A stretch of 9,093 bases of DNA from Deltaproteobacteria bacterium (lineage in GTDB: Bacteria > Desulfobacterota > Desulfobacteria > Desulfobacterales > SG8-13): NCBI GenBank assembly GCA_030670715.1, contig DAOVBC010000074.1:1-9093 (forward strand), read 5' to 3'. Shown here in pieces: positions 1 through 5,590 of the stretch. Every line of letters begins with the position of its first letter. The stretch's first letter is position 1. A program made the position numbers and the translations under genes. The notes beneath the pieces were generated by a model that saw only the letters and a program-made list of their open reading frames with translations, ran no database searches and was not told the DNA's origin.

Positions 1-276
1 AACGGGGTCATCCTGGTGAACAGCTCACTGATATCAATCGGATCCGACCGCGACGATGTGGATGAGGTGCGTGTTCCGGTGAACGATATCGCCGTGAAGC
101 TCGGAAGTGTGCGATCGGCCAATATAGTGGCCCTTTCCGCCGGTGTCGCCCGGCGCAATATTGTTAAAATAGACACACTGCGATCCTGCGTAACGGAAGA
201 GTTTGAAAAGAAGAAGAAGCTGATTCCACTTAATATGGCGGCTATTGACGAGGGGGTGAAGGCAGTGGGGAGATAG
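1..276 (+). CDS. 2-oxoacid:ferredoxin oxidoreductase gamma subunit, C-terminal part (5' end outside window)
   Basis: The frame is open from base 1 and ends at a TAG at 274-276, so only the last 91 residues are present. The visible part matches the end of the gamma-subunit domain of 2-oxoacid:ferredoxin oxidoreductases (KorC/PorG type). It shows a 'GVILVNSSLI' strand, an acidic/arginine stretch, 'VPVNDIAVKLG', 'SANIVALSAGVA' and a final 'LIPLNMAAIDEGVKA' helix. In this family the gamma subunit joins the TPP-binding beta and the alpha subunits to oxidise 2-oxoglutarate, pyruvate or branched 2-oxoacids to acyl-CoA in the cytoplasm, passing electrons to ferredoxin. The substrate cannot be told from this fragment, so korC and porC are both possible and no symbol is given. 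The partner subunits would be expected upstream, outside the window. No clear hairpin terminator follows; a 10-bp palindrome (AAACTAGTTT, 293-302) lies 17 bases after the stop. Confidence 0.82.
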   Translation, partial: NGVILVNSSLISIGSDRDDVDEVRVPVNDIAVKLGSVRSANIVALSAGVARRNIVKIDTLRSCVTEEFEKKKKLIPLNMAAIDEGVKAVGR

Positions 277-342
277 ACAATGTCGGCATAGAAAACTAGT
301 TTCTTGGGGTAGGATAGATATACCCGTTTCTGCATTAGATTT

Positions 343-363
343 CGATCCTCGATCCTCGATACT
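343..363. repeat. Three copies of a 7-bp tandem repeat (cgatcct)
   Basis: Two perfect copies of 'cgatcct' are followed by a third with one change ('cgatact'). The sequence then continues into 'ggatcaaggat', which can pair back: GATCC at 351-355 pairs with GGATC at 364-368 across an 8-base loop. This looks like a short extragenic palindromic or tandem repeat. No function is claimed. Confidence 0.6.
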
Positions 364-395
364 GGATCAAGGATGCCGGTCATTATAAAATAATA

Positions 396-696
396 AAAAT
401 GCCTAAAATGCCTAAAGTTTAAAATGCCTAAAGTGGTGGTACGCCTTCGGCGTGTCAATTCTAAATATCGGGCAATTGGTTTCGATCCGATTAATCAGCG
501 ATGCCTGAGGCGTGTAATGTATTTCAATAAGGTGGCAGGTTTTTTTATATTTTAATTTTAGGCACCCTGGCCCAGACCGATCACCGGTATTAAATGCTCA
601 ATAAGCCAGGTTTGGAATCATACATAGGCTATAACAATATATGAACCGGTCGCACCAGGGCGGGCTTTAGGCATTTTAGTGCATTTTAGGCATTTA
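396..696. mobile_element. MITE-like non-coding element with inverted 'aaaatgccta' arrays
   Basis: The left end has three copies of 'aaaatgccta' at 396-405, 405-414 and 421-430, followed by 'aag'. The right end holds the inverse: 'taggcatttt' at 668-677, a degenerate copy at about 678-687, and 'taggcattt' at 687-695. The outermost 15 bases match as inverted repeats (397-411 with 681-695), and so do the inner 14 bases (420-433 with 665-678). Another 'ttttaggca' copy lies inside at 556-564. The interior, about 230 bp, has two small GC hairpins and no long open frame. The size, the terminal inverted repeats and the lack of coding are what one expects of a MITE or other non-autonomous element. No clear target-site duplication is visible because both flanks are AT-rich, so the mobile nature is inferred. 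Confidence 0.5.
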
Positions 697-775
697 TACT
701 ACTTACAATAAATAGCATCTTTCAAGGACAAATAAAATCGTAACCCTCACTGGGACCAAATCTTAAACGCTACCT

Positions 776-1873
776 ATGAAGCTCTCCGTACCTGAATATA
801 TAGAATCAATCGATCCCTACAAACCCGGCAAGCCGCTTGAGGAGTTGGAGAGGGAATACGGTATCCGCGATTCAATCAAGCTGGCCTCCAATGAAAACCC
901 GCTCGGGCCTTCACCAAAAGCGGTAGAAGCGATCCGGGCCGGAATGGAATCTCTTCACCGCTATCCGGACGGCCAGGGCTATGGGCTGGTTGCAAAGCTA
1001 GCGGAAAAATTAGGTGTGGCTTCCGAAAATGTCGTTCTGGGGAATGGTTCCGACGATATCATCGCGATGCTGACGCGGGCAATGTTGCAACCGGGCGACG
1101 AAGCCATTCTACCGCAACCGTCGTTTCTGATGTATGAAATAACGGTCCGCAGTGCCGGTGCGGTTCCTGTTTTCGTGCCTTTGGATGATTCCCTTGCCAT
1201 CGATCTGGATGAGATGTTGCGCCGGGTGACATCCCGCACCCGCATGGCTTTTTTGTGCAACCCCAATAATCCGACCGGCACCGTTTTCAGTAAAAAACAA
1301 TTCAGAGCGTTTCTGGCAGGCCTTCCACCTGAAGTGATTGTGGTGGTAGATGAGGCCTACATCGAATTTGTACGAGATCGTGACTGTGCCAGGGGCATCA
1401 ATTACCTCGATGCGGATCGGGCGGTGGTAACGCTGCGTACCTTTTCCAAGGCTTATGGCCTGGCCGGATTACGCATTGGATACGGGGTGATGAGGGAGAC
1501 ACTTTCAAAATATTTACACAGAGTCAGGCTGCCGTTCAATGCCAGTTCGCTGGCTCAGGCCGGAGCAATCGCCGCGCTCGATGACGAGGTATTTTTACAA
1601 AAGACACTACACCTGGTCCAAGAGGGGCTGAAATATCTGTTCAAATCACTGGACCGCCTGGGAATCCGGTATTTTCCGACCCAATCCAACTTTTTTCTGA
1701 TCGATGTCGCGCGAAACGCAGATGATGTTTTTGAACTTATGTTACGGGAAGGTGTTATCGTCCGTTCAATGACGTCATACGGATATCCAAACTATATTCG
1801 AATCAATGTCGGGCTGCCCGGAGAAAACGAGCGTTTTATTCGGGCCTTTGAAAAGGTTCTGGCAGGAAAATGA
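776..1873 (+). CDS. hisC: Histidinol-phosphate aminotransferase (HisC family)
   Basis: This is a 365-residue PLP-dependent fold-type I aminotransferase of the usual HisC length. It would exchange histidinol phosphate plus 2-oxoglutarate with imidazole-acetol phosphate plus glutamate in histidine synthesis; family members also act on aromatic amino acids. The N-terminal 'SIKLASNENPLGPSP' (33-47) is typical, as are 'CNPNNPTG' (161-168), 'VDEAYIEF' (191-198), the PLP-binding Lys225 in 'TFSKAYGLAGLRIGYG', and 'YIRINVG' with Arg342, the likely carboxylate-binding arginine. The start is ATG 776, because an in-frame TAA at 764-766 blocks any extension and the N-terminus fits the family. No Shine-Dalgarno sequence stands 5-12 bases before it. 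Its stop overlaps the cmk start by four bases (ATGA), indicating co-transcription. An aromatic aminotransferase role cannot be excluded, because no other his gene is in view. Confidence 0.93.
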   Translation: MKLSVPEYIESIDPYKPGKPLEELEREYGIRDSIKLASNENPLGPSPKAVEAIRAGMESLHRYPDGQGYGLVAKLAEKLGVASENVVLGNGSDDIIAMLTRAMLQPGDEAILPQPSFLMYEITVRSAGAVPVFVPLDDSLAIDLDEMLRRVTSRTRMAFLCNPNNPTGTVFSKKQFRAFLAGLPPEVIVVVDEAYIEFVRDRDCARGINYLDADRAVVTLRTFSKAYGLAGLRIGYGVMRETLSKYLHRVRLPFNASSLAQAGAIAALDDEVFLQKTLHLVQEGLKYLFKSLDRLGIRYFPTQSNFFLIDVARNADDVFELMLREGVIVRSMTSYGYPNYIRINVGLPGENERFIRAFEKVLAGK

Positions 1874-2535
1874 AAAAAATGGTTATCACAATCGACGGAC
1901 CGGCAGGTGCAGGAAAAACCACCGTGAGTCGGGCGCTGGCTGACCGTCTGGAGTATAAATACATCGATACCGGGGCGCTCTACCGGGGGGTTGCCCTGGC
2001 TGCTAAATCTCAGGGGATCGGAGCAGATGACGATGCCGCCCTTGAGAAACTGTGCGATAGTCTGGCGTTGACGTTCGTGTGGCGGCAAGGGCTATTACGC
2101 CTTGTGGCCAACGGAGAGGATATTTCCGATAAGATCCGGACACCTGAAATTACGATGCTGGCATCGGCCGTTTCGGCCAGACCCGTGGTTCGTAAATTTT
2201 TGTTAACCGTGCAGCGTGACCTGGGCCGGGAGAAGAGCGCCGTGTTTGAGGGACGTGATATGGGCACGGTAGTATTCCCTGATGCGGAGATAAAATTTTT
2301 TCTGGAAGCATCGGAAAAAACGAGATCTTATCGGCGTTATCTGGAGTTGAAATCAAAGAATTCCCAATCCCTTGAAGATGTTGAAAAAGATATGCGCCAG
2401 CGTGATAAAAACGATAGTACCAGGGCTATTGCACCGCTGAAACCTGCCGGCGATGCGAAAATAATAGACACCACCGACCTATCGGTGGATGAAGTGGTGG
2501 AATTAATGCTTACCCATATTCAGCGGCTGGTTTGA
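1870..2535 (+). CDS. cmk: (d)CMP kinase
   Basis: The 221-residue protein has the length of bacterial cytidylate kinase, which phosphorylates CMP or dCMP with ATP to give the diphosphate, a cytoplasmic salvage and supply step. A P-loop is seen at 10-17 (G-PAGA-GKT). The CMP-binding 'YIDTGALYRG' is at 31-40, 'GRDMGTVVFPDA' at 128-139, and the lid-type arginine segment 'RDKNDSTRAIAPL' at 178-190. The start at 1870 overlaps the hisC stop as ATGA, which suggests translational coupling. AGGA at 1864-1867 is only two bases from this ATG but 11 bases from a second in-frame ATG at 1879 (residue 4), so translation could begin at either; the difference is three residues. cmk directly before rpsA is a widely conserved order in proteobacteria. 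Confidence 0.95.
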   Translation: MKKMVITIDGPAGAGKTTVSRALADRLEYKYIDTGALYRGVALAAKSQGIGADDDAALEKLCDSLALTFVWRQGLLRLVANGEDISDKIRTPEITMLASAVSARPVVRKFLLTVQRDLGREKSAVFEGRDMGTVVFPDAEIKFFLEASEKTRSYRRYLELKSKNSQSLEDVEKDMRQRDKNDSTRAIAPLKPAGDAKIIDTTDLSVDEVVELMLTHIQRLV

Positions 2536-2630
2536 TTAAATGAAAATTAATCATTGTATTTTTAAAATGAGTCTGATAGCTATATCTAGTTATGCGATCG
2601 AATCTTATATCGTGTCGCAAAATATCGGTT

Positions 2631-2638
2631 AAGGGGGT
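2631..2638 (+). promoter_or_regulatory. Strong ribosome binding site of rpsA
   Basis: The purine-rich 'aagggggt' lies 10 bases before the ATG at 2649. It decides the start of rpsA in favour of the long form with the acidic extension. The internal ATG at 2829 (residue 61), which would give a protein closer to the usual S1 N-terminus, has no comparable site. Confidence 0.7.
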
Positions 2639-2648
2639 ACATTTTTAG

Positions 2649-4499
2649 ATGGAAGATTTGGGCAGAAACGAGGAAACTGGGCAACAGAACAAAAACGATT
2701 TATCTGATGAGGGTCAAATTAAAGAACCGGACACTCAAGATGTGCAGCGTGAAGAAGCAGCAGCGAAAGATGAAGGCAGCAGTGCTGAAAAAAAGCCGTC
2801 CAAGGGTGAAAAAGACTCCGATGACACCATGGAAAACCTGATGGATCTGTATGAAGAAAGCTTCAAACGTTTCGCAGACGGCGAAGTTGTCACCGGCCGG
2901 ATTATTTCCGTGGACAAAGATCATGTACTGGTTGATATCGGCTACAAGTCTGAAGGACAGATACGCATTCACGAATTCAAAGACGAAGAGGGAAACGTGA
3001 ATGCCGAGATCGGTGATACGGTTGAAGTGATGGTAGAATGGTGGGATGACGAAGAAGAACGGGTCGTCCTCTCCAAGGAAAAAGCAGCCAACATCAAAGT
3101 CTGGGAAGAAATCAAGAAATCGTATGATGATCAGGGGATCGTTGAAGGTGTCATCACCAACCGTGTCAAAGGCGGCTTCTCTGTTGATATCGGCGTGCAG
3201 GCTTTTTTACCGGGCTCCCAGGCTGATTTACGCCCAATTCGCAATCTCGACGAACTGGTTGGCAATACTTATAAGTTCAAGATATTAAAATATAATCGTA
3301 AGCGCAGCAATATTGTCCTGTCAAGACGTGTCATACTCGAAGAAGAGCGTGAGTCGCAACGGGCAGCCACCCTGGATACCCTTGAAGAGGGCAAGGTTCT
3401 CGACGGTGTTGTAAAAAATATTACCGAGTACGGTGTGTTTGTGGATCTCGGCGGTGTTGACGGACTGCTGCACATTACCGATATCTCCTGGGGTCGTGTT
3501 AAACATCCTTCAGAACTGTTTTCCATCGGTGATCAAATTAGCGTCAAGATTCTCAACTTCGATATGGAAAGGGAAAGGGTTTCCCTGGGAATGAAGCAGT
3601 TGGCCCCGGATCCCTGGTCGCTGGCCTCCGAGAAATATCCAGTGGAGTCCCGTGTTACCGGCAAAGTGGTCAGTCTGACGGACTACGGTGCATTTGTCGA
3701 ACTGGAAGAGGGCATAGAAGGGCTGATTCACGTCTCGGAGATGTCCTGGACCCGTAAAATTCGCCACCCGTCAAAAGTCGTTTCAGTGGGGGAGGAAGTT
3801 GAAGCGGTCGTGCTTGATATAAAACCGGAAAGCCGAAGAATATCGCTCGGTATGAAACAGGTGGTTCCGAATCCCTGGGATGTCATCAGCGAGAAATATC
3901 CGGTTGGAACGACCATCGAGGGCAAAATCAAGAATATTACCGATTTCGGTCTTTTTATCGGCATCGATGAAGGGATCGACGGTCTGGTTCATATTTCCGA
4001 TATATCGTGGATCAAGCGCATCAAGCACCCTTCGGAGATATACAAAAAAAATGATATCGTACAGGCCATTGTACTTGATATTGATAAAGGGAACGAACGT
4101 TTTTCTCTGGGAATCAAACAGCTGCAGTCGGATCCCTGGGAAACGGTCACAGAGCGTTATGAGGAAGGAAAAGAAATCACCGGTACCATTACCAACCTAA
4201 CCGATTTCGGGATTTTTGTGGAACTGGAAGAGGGCATTGAAGGGCTGGTCCACGTTTCTGAGATCAGTAAAGAAAAGATAAAAACCCCGGTCGGGAAATT
4301 TAATATTGGCGATGTCATCACCGCCAAAGTGATGAATATCAACATAGATGAAAGGCGGATCGGGCTTTCAATCAAGCGGCTTGAGATCGAAGATGAACAG
4401 AATCTGTTAAGCGAGTACGTCAATAACATGCGACCCGCCACCTCGACTTTTGGTGAAATCCTGCGGGAAAACCTTCAGGAAAAACTCAACGAAGATTAG
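2649..4499 (+). CDS. rpsA: 30S ribosomal protein bS1, six S1 domains with acidic N-terminal extension
   Basis: The protein has 616 residues, longer than the 557 of E. coli S1. bS1 binds the small ribosomal subunit and mRNA and helps translation initiation on structured or weak-Shine-Dalgarno messages. Six S1 (OB-fold) domains can be read at roughly 77-146, 162-229, 247-317, 333-403, 419-491 and 506-577. Domains 3 to 6 carry the typical 'GxFV(E/D)L...G(L/I)(L/I/V)H(I/V)(S/T)(D/E)' pattern. Domains 1 and 2 are more divergent, as in ribosome-binding S1 domains. Linkers after domains 3, 4 and 5 share a '(D/N)PW' motif. Residues 1-60 are a low-complexity, Glu/Asp/Lys-rich extension, likely disordered. 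The gene follows cmk after 113 bp, so it may have its own promoter or leader, though no clear promoter was recognised. A terminator hairpin follows. Confidence 0.96.
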   Translation: MEDLGRNEETGQQNKNDLSDEGQIKEPDTQDVQREEAAAKDEGSSAEKKPSKGEKDSDDTMENLMDLYEESFKRFADGEVVTGRIISVDKDHVLVDIGYKSEGQIRIHEFKDEEGNVNAEIGDTVEVMVEWWDDEEERVVLSKEKAANIKVWEEIKKSYDDQGIVEGVITNRVKGGFSVDIGVQAFLPGSQADLRPIRNLDELVGNTYKFKILKYNRKRSNIVLSRRVILEEERESQRAATLDTLEEGKVLDGVVKNITEYGVFVDLGGVDGLLHITDISWGRVKHPSELFSIGDQISVKILNFDMERERVSLGMKQLAPDPWSLASEKYPVESRVTGKVVSLTDYGAFVELEEGIEGLIHVSEMSWTRKIRHPSKVVSVGEEVEAVVLDIKPESRRISLGMKQVVPNPWDVISEKYPVGTTIEGKIKNITDFGLFIGIDEGIDGLVHISDISWIKRIKHPSEIYKKNDIVQAIVLDIDKGNERFSLGIKQLQSDPWETVTERYEEGKEITGTITNLTDFGIFVELEEGIEGLVHVSEISKEKIKTPVGKFNIGDVITAKVMNINIDERRIGLSIKRLEIEDEQNLLSEYVNNMRPATSTFGEILRENLQEKLNED

Positions 4500-4524
4500 A
4501 TGTTGTAATCATAAATGCATTCTG

Positions 4525-4558
4525 CGGGGTCGGCAATGCCTGTTTGCCGGCCCCGTTT
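4525..4558 (+). terminator. Rho-independent terminator of rpsA
   Basis: A 12-bp stem pairs 4525-4536 (cggggtcggcaa) with 4544-4555 (ttgccggccccg), including one G-T wobble, and closes a 7-base loop. It begins 26 bases after the rpsA stop. The T-run behind it is short (ttt, then agt), so termination may be helped by the very GC-rich stem. The minus-strand side lacks a T-tract, so it is less likely to serve the convergent gene. Confidence 0.8.
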
Positions 4559-4564
4559 AGTATG

Positions 4565-4632
4565 CGTTCACGGGTTCAACGTTCAACGGTTTAGAGGTTA
4601 AACCCGTAGTTCGGAACCCGGAACCGTGAACG
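4565..4632. repeat. Inverted-repeat (hairpin) element between convergent genes
   Basis: The ends form an inverted repeat: 'cgttcacgggttc' (4565-4577) matches the complement of 'gaaccgtgaacg' (4621-4632) with a single extra G. Inside, 'cggttta' (4587-4593) can pair with 'taaacccg' (4599-4606) with one bulged base. Short internal repeats of 'gttcaac' occur at 4574-4587. It is separate from the rpsA terminator and has no T-tract, so it is better seen as an extragenic palindromic repeat (REP/MITE-like) than as a terminator. Confidence 0.6.
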
Positions 4633-4654
4633 ATTACGAGTTTCAATTGAGGTA

Positions 4655-5263
4655 TTATTCAAAAACACTGACGTCTCCTTTCCCCTTTCGAATTATCCCG
4701 GGGATATCGTCGATCAGCGAAACCACACTCGACAGATTATCCCCGGACGGTCCGCCGTCAATCACAATATCAATTCTGGATCGGTAATAATCGTGGATCA
4801 GTGAGGGGTCGTTTATTATGGATCCGTCAGGCATTGTGGCACTGGTGGTGATAATCGGGTTGCCCAGCTCTTCAACCAGGGCGAGACAGATTGCGTTTTC
4901 CGGTACACGAATCCCTGCTGTTTTTCGTTTGGTGAGCATCATCTTCGGAACCTGCCTGGAACCTTCGAGAATAAAGGTATAGGGTCCCGGCAGCAGGCGT
5001 TTCATGGTTTTATAAGCGTAATTAGAGACTTTGGCATAATGGCTGATGTTTTTTAGCCCTGAGCAGATGAAACTGAAAGGCTTGCTTTTATGTCGCTGTT
5101 TCAGCAGGTACACTTTTTCGATCGCTTTTTTATTCATGATATCACAGCCGATTCCGTAAACGGTGTCGGTCGGATAGGCGACAATCCCCCCTTTTTTGAA
5201 AACGTCATACACTTTACGGACCAAACGCATCTGCGGGTTGATAGGGTTAATTTTTATCAACAT
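4655..5263 (-). CDS. YrdC/Sua5/YciO family protein, YciO-type (putative threonylcarbamoyl-AMP synthase)
   Basis: This 202-residue protein is close in length and layout to E. coli YciO. The family includes TsaC/Sua5, which make threonylcarbamoyl-AMP from threonine, bicarbonate and ATP for the t6A modification of ANN-decoding tRNAs. Seen here are 'GGIVAYPTDTVYGIGCD' (25-41), the K-x-R pair Lys55/Arg57, 'LLPGPYTFIL' (90-99), 'KRKTAGIRVPEN' (112-123) and 'PIITTSAT' (136-143). Sua5 proteins usually have S-x-N at the last motif; here it is Ser141-Ala-Thr143. No Sua5 C-terminal domain is present. 'VPKMMLTKRKT' and the 'VIDGG...IIRKGKGDV' end also point to the YciO branch, whose role is less certain than that of TsaC. 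The start is ATG at 5261-5263; the preceding 'gaaag' is only a weak ribosome binding site. It converges on rpsA and diverges from guaB. Confidence 0.88.
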   Translation of the reverse strand: MLIKINPINPQMRLVRKVYDVFKKGGIVAYPTDTVYGIGCDIMNKKAIEKVYLLKQRHKSKPFSFICSGLKNISHYAKVSNYAYKTMKRLLPGPYTFILEGSRQVPKMMLTKRKTAGIRVPENAICLALVEELGNPIITTSATMPDGSIINDPSLIHDYYRSRIDIVIDGGPSGDNLSSVVSLIDDIPGIIRKGKGDVSVFE

Positions 5264-5554
5264 AGCTATCTTTCGGAATCAATATGGTCATTTAGGGTAT
5301 TAAATTCTTGTGCCGGTTCATTCAGGTAGAAGCCAGATTCTCGAAAGCTGATTTCACCCTGTCTGAGTGGCAGCCCGTTTACTTAATATCATGCAATCCT
5401 GATGTCAAGGCGACAAATAATGATTGCTAAAGCAAGTTCATTTTGTTATTGCCATCGCTTATTATTAAGACAGACATAAATACCACTATTCCATCATTCC
5501 ATAGGGTCCCCAAAAGAAGATGGCCGCAAAAAGCATTACAATTCCAACTATTTG

Positions 5555-5566
5555 TCGGAATTCCGA
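5555..5566. promoter_or_regulatory. 12-bp perfect palindrome before guaB (candidate operator)
   Basis: TCGGAATTCCGA is its own reverse complement and lies 12 bases before the guaB Shine-Dalgarno sequence. With no loop it would not make a stable RNA hairpin, so a dimeric protein binding site is the more natural reading. It might also occur by chance, and no known regulator motif was matched. Confidence 0.25.
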
Positions 5567-5578
5567 TACATTTCTTTA

Positions 5579-5584
5579 CGGAGG
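5579..5584 (+). promoter_or_regulatory. Ribosome binding site of guaB
   Basis: 'cggagg' sits six bases before ATG 5591, near the ideal spacing. It fixes the start there rather than at an in-frame TTG at 5552, which would add 13 unusual residues encoded by the site itself. Confidence 0.85.
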
Positions 5585-5590
5585 AAAATA

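Larger units (their letters stand above)
277..775. other. Repeat-rich intergenic region before hisC
   Basis: This 499-bp gap carries no convincing gene on either strand. It holds a short 7-bp tandem repeat (343-363), a roughly 300-bp element bounded by inverted repeats (396-696), and about 80 bp of AT-rich sequence leading to hisC. A TAAAAT hexamer at 733-738 resembles a -10 box, but no -35 box sits at a suitable distance, so no hisC promoter is called. A promoter must nevertheless lie in this gap or further upstream. Confidence 0.7.
5264..5590. other. Divergent intergenic region between the YciO-type gene and guaB
   Basis: The 327-bp gap must hold the promoters of both divergent genes, but no hexamer pair with good spacing could be picked on either strand. 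It is AT-rich in the half nearer guaB. A small hairpin TTGC-TAAA-GCAA sits at 5424-5435 and a perfect 12-bp palindrome at 5555-5566. I see no gene in it and no recognisable purine or guanidine riboswitch core. Confidence 0.5.

Noticed and set aside
733..738. TAAAAT as a -10 box for hisC
   Set aside because: It matches five of six consensus bases, but no -35-like hexamer lies 16-18 bases upstream, and such AT-rich hexamers are common by chance here.
3703..4261. Recent duplication within rpsA (near-identical segments at 3703 and 4223)
   Set aside because: The similar 'VELEEGIEGL' segments in domains 4 and 6 are the ordinary repeat nature of S1 domains. The flanking parts have diverged, so no recent duplication is supported.
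5443..5471. Possible guaB promoter with TTGTTA and TAAGAC at 17-bp spacing
   Set aside because: The -10 element matches only three of six bases. Nearby alternatives (TTGCCA at 5449, CATAAA at 5475) have 20-bp spacing, so no pair is convincing.
5552..5590. In-frame TTG start for guaB adding 13 residues
   Set aside because: The added residues are encoded by the palindrome and the Shine-Dalgarno sequence themselves, and the strong 'cggagg' at ideal spacing plus the standard family N-terminus and length point to ATG 5591.
5264..5590. Purine-type riboswitch upstream of guaB
   Set aside because: I could find no recognisable conserved core or three-way junction pairing; only small isolated hairpins are visible.
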